From Tubiluchus corallicola (taxonomy: Eukaryota > Priapulida > Priapulimorpha > Priapulimorphida > Tubiluchidae): DNA of 64,000 nt. Both the position numbers and the translations under genes were made by a program. The notes below the pieces were generated by a model, which had not been told where the DNA came from, did no database searches, and saw only the letters and a list, made by a program, of their open reading frames with translations. Shown here one piece after another: positions 15,201 through 22,897 of this stretch; position 1 is the stretch's first letter; every line of letters starts with the position of its first letter. The stretch covers positions 186,001-250,000 of the forward strand of contig JAQGDQ010000045.1 in assembly GCA_030141605.1 (NCBI GenBank). The letters are read 5' to 3'.

Positions 15201-17382
15201 CTGGGTCTGCAACTCCGCAGAGATCCGCCACAAAAGAACAATAATGTCTGATACTGTGACACTAATTTTGGAATCATTTAGTTTGAATAGGACTGTGGGG
15301 GTTTTTTGATTGTGAAGCCAGTTACTAAGTAACTAGTTATGCATCTTTTTGGCTTGCAAAGTGCAAGGTTTCAGAAAATCTAATAATCCAGCTTTGAAAC
15401 TGGATCTGTAAACAATAATTAAGAAATAGGATTCGTAACTCTGCAAAGTCCACAAGCAGTGTGGGTCCGCAGATTTGCAAATCTGCAACAAAGCATGCAT
15501 ACCCGCTATTTCCAAATTTGCAAATTCACGGATTGCCGTGCATCTTTGCATATGTATGTATGCGTGCACATAAAATACACCACTACAAGGTTCAACAAAT
15601 CTTAAAACAAAACTCTATTTTTAAGGCAATGTCTTTTCATGCCAAAATATCATCAAAAAGTAATCGTTGTCATCATAGTTACCACCTTCAACATCATCAT
15701 CATCTTCATCAACATTATCATCATCATCAAATAAATGTCTTACAGGTGAAGAAAAAACAATTTTAATTTTCGAAAAACTTTCCACACAAAGTTATATACT
15801 TAGCATTACACTTACCAGTTTGAAGGACATGTAAATTTAAGGAAAAAAGTTCTTAGTGATTTAAAGAACTTTTAGCAAAAATGTCATGGACTCACCTTCC
15901 TAGTGTGCACCACTGACTCACCAAAAAAAACTTATTTTTATCTTATTGACAAGATACAGTAATTTATACTTTTGCTTGGTTAGTGAAGTATCTGTTACAA
16001 ATGTTCTGATTATTTTTTCAAACATTATGCAATATTATCCAAACTTGTTTCAGATGACCTACCATGAAAATGACCGCACTTAACAATCATTGCTGAAATT
16101 CAAATTTTTAAGAGGAATGTTATAGTTTTAGATAAGTAAAGGCATTCTGGTGCTTTAGCCATTATTTTGTTAAAATGTAAGTACATCAGTTTCTGTTATT
16201 TACCTGTCAACAAAGGAAAAGTGGCATTTCGATGATCAGATGCTCCCACTCCCATTTGTGATCTTTCTTTAACATCTGATGCAATTTTCGGAAATGTGTC
16301 AAACCATGACGCTCTCGACCTTTTAACTGATAGGACAGGCAAATAATGTGCTTCCTCTTTTGATGTCCCAGAAAAACTGGGAGGAAAGGAACTATTCTTT
16401 AAAGGTGGAAGATTCAACTTAGGAGATACAGATTTTGAAGAAGGTTCCAGTTTTGCCCGTGAACTCTGTAATAAGAAAATATTGCAAAAATTATCATCTT
16501 ACTAAGCGCAATGTACATAATGACATTTACTACATTTTTTCAGTACAAATCAGTGGCTGAAAAGTGAGGAAACTTCTCCAGTCTCTAGGATACAGCAACT
16601 TCCTCAAATTAATCAGTAACATAATTTGAATAAGCTGGGTTGCAACATATAATTGCATAACTCGCAAAAAAGTCTTGCATGTACATTAATGTGTACTTGT
16701 GATGGCAAATAAGCAAACATTCTATAAAACACACACTCTGAGCTTGAGCACAAATCTTCTACAAACATGCTGTTTTTTACTGTTTTTTAAATGTAATGTA
16801 AACTTGCCAATTTGCATTGTTTGACCCATTCCAGCTACTATGTCGGATACATGTGCATAATAAGCACACTCTTGTAATTGAAAATAATAAGTTTTTTTAG
16901 AACACAGCCTATGGATAATGACACAAAAAACGCATAACCCTACTTTACTTTCTGACACTCAAGAGCGCCTGGCAAAAAACAACAGGCATAATTTATTATT
17001 TCATCAGTAAAACTTGGTGTAGAATCGAACTTATATACTCCAAACAAAAAATGAGCATTCTGCCACTGAGCTAATATAAATTGCACTGTAATGAAAAATG
17101 TGTTTTATTAGATCCATTTGTTGTTATTCCAGCAAGTCTCAAAACAGGTAGAAATAATACGCTACACGACAAAGTGACGAACTAATACCTAATACTGATT
17201 GTTTTAGATATTGTTTTATTTAATTAGTTTCAGATATAAAAGACTGTGCTGACACTATATAATTATAATGAATTTTGCGGTAATATAATTAATAATTACA
17301 CTGAAAAAATGATCATAATGCAGATAATTAGCAAACAATTATTAATTATGAAATTATAGTACGGAATACGCACATTAGCCAT
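80..17382 (-). CDS. DNAH7: Axonemal dynein heavy chain, inner-arm DNAH7-like (N-terminal tail, partial)
   Basis: Partial gene: the motor region lies beyond position 1. Exons in transcript order: 16465-16204, 15031-14899, 14117-14015, 13874-13770, 12247-12169, 11808-11723, 10763-10648, 9990-9871, 9293-9110, 8608-8429, 7642-7487, 7196-7083, 6465-6338, 4897-4819, 3900-3676, 2615-2469, 1502-1366 and 215-80. Together they give 2490 nt, or 830 codons with no stop and matching phase at every junction. The product belongs to the force-generating ATPase of single-headed inner dynein arms in cilia and flagella. Only the cargo/assembly tail is visible (DHC_N1/N2 region). Recognisable family segments are RYYYYIHNGIDTEHV, KKAIVDFVLKDP, GMFEVNTSELISALV, FTPSELRLNSNTFTW, RYFKKAQALDARL and EEEAFGWELTKYPLR. 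The nearest human match from memory is DNAH7, with DNAH3, DNAH12 and DNAH6 as relatives, so the exact paralogue is less sure than the family. The frame is intact, so the gene is probably functional. The first coding exon (17382-17374) is only a proposal. Confidence 0.9.
1366..1502 (-). CDS. DNAH7: Dynein heavy chain exon: IESFNKEEEAFGWELTKYPL
   Basis: Acceptor GTATAG and donor AA|GTATGT. Contains EEEAFGWELTKYPLRQELV and YYKLYETTLEFDEKHK. The FGW/YPxR motif is a strong dynein heavy chain marker. Confidence 0.93.
2469..2615 (-). CDS. DNAH7: Dynein heavy chain exon: VRREKFTEDLEGLSRQLAEL
   Basis: Acceptor GATACAG and donor AAG|GTGAAG. Forty-nine codons reading VRREKFTEDLEGLSRQLAEL through ARYFKKAQALDARLLAAVDK, a helical DHC_N2 segment. 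A 205-bp tandem triplication begins a few bases upstream of its acceptor. Confidence 0.93.
2621..3232. repeat. 205-bp tandem repeat, three copies
   Basis: Three nearly identical units of 205 bp begin with CAAACGTCAAGAAAA at 2622, 2827 and 3032, ending near 3232. They lie in a dynein intron and abut the acceptor of exon 2615-2469. Each unit carries the same pyrimidine-rich tract on the minus strand, but the internal copies read ACATG where the real acceptor reads ACAG. Confidence 0.95.
3676..3900 (-). CDS. DNAH7: Dynein heavy chain exon: RYIKQVEDKT...FTPSELRLNSNTFTW
   Basis: Acceptor TTTCTAG and donor AGG|GTAAAA. Seventy-five codons, phase 0 both ends, including RILFLADYTTFTPSELRLNS and EVFVEHRKIVEEK. 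This is the DHC_N2 (linker-proximal) region. Confidence 0.93.
3901..4818. other. Dynein intron with a SINE-like insert
   Basis: Intron between exons 4897-4819 and 3900-3676. Besides the tRNA-related repeat at about 4080-4320, it is AT-rich, and I see no coding signal in it. Confidence 0.6.
4080..4320 (-). mobile_element. tRNA-derived SINE remnant
   Basis: On the minus strand a B-box-like GCGTTCGAATCC lies near 4233-4245, with a degenerate A-box-like stretch about 50 bp upstream. A GC-richer, tRNA-unrelated body runs down to about 4080. The arrangement is that of a degenerate tRNA-headed SINE. It is not a working tRNA gene because no cloverleaf stem closes. Confidence 0.5.
4819..4897 (-). CDS. 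DNAH7: Dynein heavy chain exon: ICADFEQIALKALTTPTNTE
   Basis: Acceptor TTTGTAG and donor AAA|GTTAGT. Reads ICADFEQIALKALTTPTNTE then ELVELK. Phase 2 at entry and 0 at exit. Confidence 0.9.
4898..6337. other. Dynein intron with pentanucleotide array
   Basis: Intron between exons 6465-6338 and 4897-4819. It holds the ATAAC/TATAA satellite at 5880-6121 and otherwise AT-rich sequence without coding signal. Confidence 0.6.
5880..6121. repeat. Pentanucleotide microsatellite (TAATA)n then (TAACA)n
   Basis: About a dozen TAATA units (5910-5966) run directly into about 27 nearly perfect TAACA units (5967-6101), then return to TAATA variants. Reverse frames through it give spurious MLCYV-repeat peptides. 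Confidence 0.95.
6338..6465 (-). CDS. DNAH7: Dynein heavy chain exon: IVPCGMFEVNTSELISALV
   Basis: Acceptor GTTTAG and donor AA|GTAAGT. Contains GMFEVNTSELISALVKKAEH, among the best conserved tail segments, and ends HNHKTANEK. Confidence 0.9.
7083..7196 (-). CDS. DNAH7: Dynein heavy chain exon: AEEEIETFFSEQHNFNDYVE
   Basis: Acceptor TTTGCAG and donor ACA|GTGAGC. Reads AEEEIETFFSEQHNFNDYVE through DIVASSNT in phase 0. Confidence 0.88.
7487..7642 (-). CDS. DNAH7: Dynein heavy chain exon: KIENLKPTVQTEVI...YDFLIINK
   Basis: Donor AAG|GTAAGT is clear. The acceptor (ATGAAG) has a weak pyrimidine tract, so the 5' boundary is less certain, but it keeps phase 0. Ends IFEKYDFLIINK. Confidence 0.85.
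8429..8608 (-). CDS. DNAH7: Dynein heavy chain exon: LVLRFVLEDNRIQFEPDAED
   Basis: Acceptor ATTTCAG and donor ACC|GTAAGC. Sixty codons, phase 0 at both ends, including IVLLNVLNMMVAAVGIVPRV, typical of the DHC_N2-preceding region. Confidence 0.9.
9110..9293 (-). CDS. DNAH7: Dynein heavy chain exon: WFVEVQNIFLRGSKKKLVP
   Basis: Acceptor TTTGTAG and donor CTG|GTGAGC. Reads WFVEVQNIFLRGSKKKLVPP and then FFETAAVLMTQNLQSLVL. The VEVQNI and LMTQ-LQ stretches are family hallmarks. Confidence 0.9.
9871..9990 (-). CDS. DNAH7: Dynein heavy chain exon: NLRFVRTSELEDRMEAL
   Basis: Acceptor GACGTAG and donor AAGA|GTATGT. Reads NLRFVRTSELEDRMEALELP through KLILIKE, with a split Glu codon at the 3' end. Confidence 0.88.
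10648..10763 (-). CDS. DNAH7: Dynein heavy chain exon: VPKVWAKSFWFARRAI
   Basis: Acceptor CTGTAG and donor TATAG|GTAGTT. Reads VPKVWAKSFWFARRAIADKL through LDLWYSSY, with the split Arg codon completed by the next exon. Confidence 0.9.
11723..11808 (-). CDS. DNAH7: Dynein heavy chain exon: DFVLKDPRRQDDEDRP
   Basis: Acceptor TGTTGCAG and donor CAG|GTATCA. Completes the conserved VDFVLKDP motif and ends EHRQELLQ. Confidence 0.9.
12169..12247 (-). CDS. DNAH7: Dynein heavy chain exon with a GC splice donor
   Basis: Reads VNREKEICLLSNEIKEEYLI and continues SMKKAI. The boundary is CATTG|GCAAGT. Only use of a GC donor, leaving one G, gives KKAIVDFVLKDP with the next exon. No GT donor nearby keeps the frame. 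Confidence 0.85.
12248..13769. other. Dynein intron, about 1.5 kb
   Basis: Intron between exons 13874-13770 and 12247-12169. A box-A-like tRNA fragment (TGGTTCAGTGGTTGAATG, near 12703-12720) suggests a truncated SINE. Several open frames of 60-90 codons show no family resemblance. Confidence 0.45.
13770..13874 (-). CDS. DNAH7: Dynein heavy chain exon: RYYYYIHNGIDTEHV
   Basis: This 35-codon exon carries the YYYYIHNGIDTEHV signature of DNAH3/6/7/12-type chains and ends LLATGLK|GTAAAA. Both junctions are phase 0. Confidence 0.9.
14015..14117 (-). CDS. DNAH7: Dynein heavy chain exon: QTESPDAQGTKS segment
   Basis: Acceptor CCTTACAG and donor TTG|GTAATT. Reads QTESPDAQGTKSTAGLSDSL and continues LLEQIPSKTEKNIL, joining directly to the conserved RYYYYIH exon. 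Confidence 0.82.
14899..15031 (-). CDS. DNAH7: Dynein heavy chain exon: basic segment IKKRKKPETY
   Basis: Acceptor GATTTAG and donor AT|GTAAGT. Reads EIKKRKKPETYKGSVAARAK, then a Lys/Arg/Gln-rich helix ending in VSIIM. Phase matches both neighbours (2 + 43 codons + 2). Confidence 0.8.
15052..15113. repeat. TG/CA dinucleotide-rich microsatellite
   Basis: Imperfect TG repeat with an internal CACGCGCGCATGCG run, just upstream (transcript sense) of the acceptor of dynein exon 15031-14899. Confidence 0.85.
15125..15575. repeat. Probable non-autonomous element with CCGCAAATCTGC-type subrepeats
   Basis: Short related motifs recur at both ends in direct and inverted forms (GACCGCAAATCTGCAAAG, GGTCTGCAACTCCGCAGAG, GGGTCCGCAGATTTGCAAAT). 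The block is flanked on both sides by ATGTATGCAT-like sequence. This fits a decayed MITE-like insertion inside a dynein intron. No family is assigned. Confidence 0.45.
15669..15731. repeat. CAT trinucleotide repeat
   Basis: Imperfect (CAT)n run in the intron between dynein exons 16465-16204 and 15031-14899. No coding role is apparent. Confidence 0.8.
16204..16465 (-). CDS. DNAH7: Dynein heavy chain exon: N-terminal Ser/Pro/Lys-rich segment
   Basis: Starts after TTACAG as SSRAKLEPSS and ends at ACAG|GTAAAT, leaving one base. It encodes a low-complexity basic leader (for example LNLPPLKNSSFPPSF), as expected for the poorly conserved N terminus of DNAH3/7/12-type chains. An alternative acceptor two bases further in would break the frame. 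Confidence 0.75.
16985..17095 (-). mobile_element. tRNA-derived SINE head
   Basis: On the minus strand TTAGCTCAGTGGCAGAATG (box A, 17060-17077) is followed after about 30 bp by AAGTTCGATTCTA (box B, 17020-17033). This is the internal Pol III promoter of a tRNA. Acceptor-stem pairing is absent and an A/T-rich tail follows, so a SINE is likelier than a true tRNA. Confidence 0.6.
17374..17382 (-). CDS. DNAH7: Proposed first coding exon of the dynein heavy chain (Met-Ala-Asn)
   Basis: On the minus strand an ATG in good Kozak context (ACAATGG) is followed after three codons by GTGCGT, a usable donor. The exon would end in phase 0, as the 16465 acceptor requires. Nine coding bases are too few to prove it, and another first exon could lie elsewhere upstream. 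Confidence 0.3.
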
Positions 17383-18429
17383 TGTTATGTTCGATAGTAC
17401 GTAGTTATGTCATTAACTTTGTTGCAGTCAGCAGTCTAGAAAGGATCGGTCTCCATCTAGAAAGCAAGAAATCTGAAATGAAAAGCCTTGGAATGAACGT
17501 GAAACAACTGGAAAAGATTCACAAAACCAGGACATACGGTCACATACCAGGTGAATGAAGTACACAGAGTCACTTCATATAGTCAACTTACAAAACTAGT
17601 TACCGTTATGTCAGCGTTGCAAGCCATTACAATGATCATGGATATTATTAAATTTGCTAATTCAAATATGGTTAAAAGTAAAAGGGAGTCAAGTACTCCA
17701 GGGCGAACTAGCACCATCGTCTTGGAATGCTAAAACTGTAACTTAAATAACTATCCAAGAATTATGTAGACAGTGATACAATTCATGTATTAATCCCTAG
17801 ACTAAAGTCATTTCACTTAGAAGGCCTGCACTACATATTATTACAAAAAAGGAAAAATGGTAATATAAACATCATAATTTCAAATTCCTACATTCGTAGT
17901 ACTGGTGTACTTCATTAAGATTATTTTGCAACTAATACGATACCATAATAAAATGGATCAGCAGTATATCACTGATACACTATGACTATAAACAGAATTT
18001 AAAATAAAACGTTTATACCTTTAATTTGAAAGGTAATTTACCCTTTCTTTTTAGAATTTGTTTGTCATTTGGCCCAATATTGCATAATAGCCAACGGTCG
18101 ATATTTAGGACTAGTGGTGGGTCTTTTCATAATTTGCAAACATGAGTATGATCACATTAAACTAATGATTTTTTGCAAACAACAAATTATACTGTGTTTA
18201 TACACAATGCAGACAAGTGTTGGTAACTTGGTACCGTACCCAAAATGCAACGCAAATATGTTTTCGCCATCCACCACCATAAAAATCGGCAGCACTGTCA
18301 AACGAGAAGAAAATTGTGAAACAAGTGAGCTGTTTTCTGGGCGTTGAGAATTTATTGTGAATTTCCTCAAAAATGTTTTTATTGATAATTTTACTAGATT
18401 GTTGAACTTTTTAGAAATGTAGAGTGACT
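17383..18429. promoter_or_regulatory. Divergent intergenic interval between dynein and AGAP genes
   Basis: The dynein gene (minus) and AGAP (plus) point away from each other across about 1-2 kb, so the promoters of both probably lie here. I see no obvious TATA box or CpG-rich core. An exon-like ORF on the plus strand (17428-17550) is listed separately. A pyrimidine-AG (TTTTTAG) just before the AGAP start may be the acceptor of a 5' UTR exon. Confidence 0.4.
17428..17550 (+). other. Exon-like open segment ending in YGHIPG
   Basis: A plus-strand open stretch of about 41 codons lies between an acceptor-like GTTGCAG and a donor-like CCAG|GTGAAT. It reads SSLERIGLHLESKKSEMKSL and ends KTRTYGHIPG. 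The tail resembles the start of SRA/YDG domains (UHRF-type, ...GxIPGV...), but only six residues match well. No partner exon was found before AGAP. It could be a gene relic, part of an AGAP 5' leader, or chance. Confidence 0.25.
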
Positions 18430-20562
18430 ATGAGTAACAGAGCACACATGCAACCTTATCTGAGTAATTCATTACCTATACGACAAGAAATACAACGTTT
18501 TGAAAGCGTACATCCGAGCATTTATGCCATATACGATTTAATTGAAGCTATTCCTGATCCGTTACTTCAGCAGCAGATAAGAGAGCATGTTGTGTGTATC
18601 GAGGATTCGTTTGTGAATAGTCAAGAATGGACCTTAAGCAGGACTGTACCAGATGTGAAGCTTGGTATAGTGGGAAGCTTGTCAAGTGGGAAATCTGCTT
18701 TGGTTCACAGGTACTTGACTGGCTCGTACATGCAGGAAGAATCTCCAGAAGGCGGTCGTTTTAAAAAAGAGGTTGTAATAGATGGGCAGAGTTATCTTTT
18801 ATTAATACGTGATGAAGGTGGTCCACCTGAGCTTCAATTTACTGCATGGGTTGATGCTGTAATATTTGTTTTTAGTTTAGAAAATGAAGCCAGTTTTAAT
18901 GCTGTTTATACCTATTATGCAAAGATGGCACACTACAGAAACACTGCAGATATGCCAATGATTCTTGTTGGAACTCAAGATGCCATTAGTGAAAATAATC
19001 CTCGTGTGATAGACGATAGCCGTGCTCGAAAATTGGCTTCAGATCTCAAACATTGTTCTTACTATGAAACGTGTGCAACATATGGTCTTAATGTAGAAAG
19101 AGTGTTTCAAGATGCATGTGCAAAAGTAGTTCAGACTAGAGCTACTGCGACTCCAACAAACTCTCGGCCAACAACTCCTAGTCATTCTTTACGAAACTTG
19201 TATATATCATCTCCAACAAACAACGATTTTCCTAATAGTCATAGTGGATCGTCTGGTGGATCCACCAACTTAACTAACGTAGGACCAAGTGGTAGCACAC
19301 ATAACTTGGCTAGTGGTCTTGCTGCTCACCAAGCTGCCATGTTTAAAGAACCTTTTCCTCGTGAAAAAGGGTCTGGGGAATTAGTAGTTAAAGACCCTGC
19401 TACCAAAGAATTGATCACGCCTAGCTCCACACCAACTACGTCAAGGAAGAATAGACGACGTTCTAATATTTTCACTCCTTCTAAAAAAGAAGACAAAGAT
19501 GATAAAAAAGCAAAAAATGGAGATATGATGGGAAGTGGTCGTGCTATTCCTGTGAAACAAGGGTACTTGTATAAAAGAAGTAAAGCTATTAATAAGGAAT
19601 GGAAGAAAAAGTATGCCACACTTAGTGATGATGGCAATTTAACCTACCATCCTAGTCTGCATGATTATATGGACAACGTACATGGGAAGGAAATTAATCT
19701 TTTGAAGACTACTGTAAAGATTCCTGGACAGAAGCCGCGGGGATCTCAGGGCGTAAAGCCTGCTACAAATCCTAATATCTCTGCAAGTACCGGAAATGGT
19801 CTGGCATCGGAGGTGCAGAAGTTATCATTGAGTTCAATGTTGAGCAAGAAACAAGGGACAGATAAGGAGTCCTTACTGACTGCTTATGACATTGTCCGTG
19901 ATGGTGCTTTGCTGAGATCTGGATCTGTGTCAAGTAACTGCGAAGATGCTGTAATTATATCTAATTCTGGTGTGAAAGGTTTTAGCCTTGCAGCTCCGCA
20001 GGTTCCAGCCAAAATAGAAACTCCTAATTTAAAAAAGCGACATCGGCGTATAAAGAGCAGTGGAGCAAAGAATCCAGATAATGCCGATGACTCTGATGGC
20101 TATGAGTTTATTATTGTGTCCATAGACAATAAACAGTGGCATTTCGAAGCCGCCAGTCGCGAAGAAAGGGACCAATGGGTGCAAGCTATAGAACAGCAAA
20201 TTTTAAATTGTCTGCAGTCTGTAGACAGCAATAGAATAAAATCTCGCAATACTCATGGTGACGCATCTGCTATTGATGCAATACGAAAAGTACGTGGTAA
20301 TCAATTCTGCGTGGACTGTGATGTAGCCGGACCAGATTGGGCAAGTTTGAATCTGGGTGCTCTAATGTGCATCGAGTGTTCCGGCATTCATAGAAATCTT
20401 GGGACACACGTTTCGCGCGTTCGCTCACTGGATTTGGATGACTGGCCATCAGAATTGGTGAAGGTCATGCTTTCCATAGGTAATACGATGGCTAATAGTG
20501 TATGGGAAGGAAACAAACAGAGGAATGTGAAGCCAGCACCTCAGTGTAGTAGAGAGGAAAAG
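18430..20562 (+). CDS. AGAP1: AGAP exon 1: GTPase-like, PH and ArfGAP domains
   Basis: 711 codons without an intron, ending GAGGAAAAG|GTTTGT. Intron retention would add only VCVSKSILL before a stop at 20592, giving a form without ankyrin repeats. Confidence 0.95.
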
Positions 20563-22897
20563 GTTTGTGTTTCTAAAAGTATTCTTTTATAAGTTTTCTT
20601 TCAAAGTGTATTACAAAGTGTAAGCAGACTAAAAGAATTTTGTTGAATTTTGATCTTCCTGAAAATTATTGCATGCGGTAATATAGGACTATTCACCAAA
20701 GTGTGCAAACTGAGATCAGAGATAGTTTTTTTCTTATTGCAGGCATTTGTTGTAGGTTGTGAATGTTCACGTAGTGCAAAGTGCTTGTCTACACATAATT
20801 TATGTAGAACTTTGAAGTTGCAGTCCTGATTAAAAGACGAGTCTAGTTTTAAGACTGAAAGGGTGGAGATGCCTTTGAAGCTTATTTTGCTATGTCTGGT
20901 AACTTGGGAAGTGAATCTTTGTAAAAATAAGATTGCTTAATAGATTACGTTTGCTAGTTCTGACCAAAATACCTGCTGTGACCTTGTCATCCATTTTTAT
21001 TCGCTAAGTACTAGTAAATGTTTTGCTGCAGAGGTAGAGATAACTTTGATTAATGCACACAAACTTGAAAAATTATAGGGACCCAGAAAGACTCCATTGT
21101 AGCCTACATCACGGTCACCAATTTAGTTTAGTAATCTCTGAGTGGCATCTGTTCTATCAGGAATTGAGACATTGCTGCAATGAACATCAAATACATGTAG
21201 AAGTGCAATGTAAAGAATTGTAACCTCTTAATTAGCTTGAATGGATGATCTTGTACTATAAAAGTAGGTCTAGTGCTACAATGGAAAGACTGAAATGTGT
21301 AACAAAAATCTTTGAGCTAGATGCATGTACAGAATCAGTGTACCAATATATTTGTATGTATAGTCACAGTTTTTTAATAGCATGTTCTCATTCTGAAAGT
21401 TTAAATGGGATCTTAACAATCAATTTATATTTATACATGTTATGAACTTTTACAGTTTCAGTCACAAAAATCATGATAAACTGATTTAACTGAAATATGA
21501 CAGAATATATGCTAAGATTCCACAAAATTTTCTGATCACTAATGTGTATTTAAACCAATTTTAGAAATTTGTTGCTGATTTGAGTTTTGGAATGTAACAG
21601 TAGGGCTTTGCTGACTGTTCAGTTACGTTAATATGTTTCATTTTATTATTGTAACTCTACGTAGTGTTAGTGTAGGCTGTAAATATATATAATTTAGTTA
21701 TAATAAATTTTATTTTTTGTTTTAATGTTGTAGCCGTAAAGTAATATTGATTCAGCTTTGTGACATTGATAAATGATTCTTTTATTGTTCATGTAAATTT
21801 GACCTACAGTTAAGCTAAAGCGTAAAAGTGATTTTTTTCCTGCACACCTTATACAAATACATGTTTGTTTAATTTGGCCCTTTAATGTGTTTGTTTTGCT
21901 TTCAAGTTTGCCAGCAAATAATTGCTTGGAGCAAAAATTTGCGGTCAGCTGAACGAACTACAATGCAAATGTGTCTTGGTTTTAATTTTGCTATCTTTGC
22001 TATAGCTGCAGCAAGGAGTTGGATGCCCTAATTTTAATACTTCACATTTATGATGTAAAGGTTTTTCATTTTTGTAGGTTTTTAGGACCTATAGTTAAAA
22101 TACCTATGCCATTTTCGCATATCTTAATAAAACACGCTCTCCGTTAAGAAAGGTCATACATGTTACAAAGTGTATGTTGGGAAAAGGTTTAAATAACACA
22201 GTGTACATTTCAAAAATATATTGGCTGTTAGTAACAAAATGAAATTGACACATGAAGCTAAGTTCATGTCTGTTGCTGATGAATTTATTAATCTATGCAG
22301 TAATTCATCATTTACAGGTGCATTGGTGCAGAAAAGTTCGTTTAGCAAGTTTTGTAGATCATCAGTACTGTAGAGATTTTTATAGAGAAATCTGCAAAAT
22401 TTTTAACTAGTCATGCAAAGCATTCAACTTGAGCGTTTCCTTTTTAGGAGAAGTGGATACGAGCCAAATATGAACAAAAGGAATTTCTTCCGGGTCCACC
22501 TTTGTCCAATGTTCCTGTGGGGCAGCAACTTCTGGAGGCAGTGTGTAAAGGTGATCTACGAAATGTGATTCTTCTTTTAGCCCATGCTGCTCCCGACCAG
22601 GTAAATACCAGAGTTGGCTCTCGGGACCGTCGTACGCCACTACATCTCAGTTGTGCTCTAGGTAACGTTGTTATTACTCAGTTGCTCATCTGGTATGGAG
22701 CAAACGTCGCTGCCGTGGACCAGGAGGGCCGCAATCCTCTGGTGTATGCAAAAAACTCTGGTAGCTCTGAATGTGTAAATATTTTAGTAAATAATGGCTG
22801 CCCAGAAAATGGCGGCGACAACACGCTGCCGCGGCGCAAGAGCCTGACTAGAAATGACAGTGATGTTTTTGATAAACTACCTGCTAGTGTCATATAG
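18430..22897 (+). CDS. AGAP1: AGAP/centaurin-gamma: Arf GTPase-activating protein with GTPase, PH and ankyrin domains
   Basis: Exons 18430-20562 and 22448-22897 join as [15 protein letters not shown] to give an 860-residue protein. Domain order is GTP-binding-like domain (residues 76-235, P-loop GSLSSGKS at 82-89), Ser/Thr-rich linker, split PH domain (about 374-590), ArfGAP zinc finger and C-terminal ankyrin repeats. The finger has Cys627, 630, 647 and 650 in the CX2CX16CX2C pattern and the catalytic arginine Arg655 in GIHRNLG. The family inactivates Arf GTPases on endosomal membranes and links to AP-1/AP-3 traffic. The first Met codon after an in-frame stop (18412-18414) is at 18430; a GTG at 18424 is not a plausible start. 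The symbol marks the AGAP1/2/3 family, since invertebrates usually carry one copy. The 2.1-kb intron-free first exon is odd for this locus. Confidence 0.95.
20563..22447 (+). other. AGAP intron
   Basis: A 1.9-kb GT-AG intron between the two coding exons. AT-rich, with no coding or repeat structure I can support. Confidence 0.8.
22448..22897 (+). CDS. AGAP1: AGAP exon 2: end of ArfGAP domain and ankyrin repeats
   Basis: Acceptor TTTTTTAG. Reads [20 protein letters not shown], then ankyrin repeats ([40 protein letters not shown]), a basic Ser-rich tail and stop TAG at 22895-22897, followed at once by a second TAG. Confidence 0.95.
   Translation, partial: EKWIRAKYEQKEFLPGPPLSNVPVGQQLLEAVCKGDLRNVILLLAHAAPDQVNTRVGSRDRRTPLHLSCALGNVVITQLLIWYGANVAAVDQEGRNPLVYAKNSGSSECVNILVNNGCPENGGDNTLPRRKSLTRNDSDVFDKLPASVI

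Noticed and set aside
17015-17090. True tRNA gene on the minus strand
   Set aside because: Box A and box B are good, but acceptor and anticodon stems do not pair, so it is better called a SINE head.
18424-18429. GTG as the AGAP start (adds two residues)
   Set aside because: Nuclear eukaryotic genes start with ATG almost without exception; the ATG at 18430 is the first Met in frame.
19326-19637. 103-codon minus-strand ORF
   Set aside because: Shadow frame of the AGAP coding exon.
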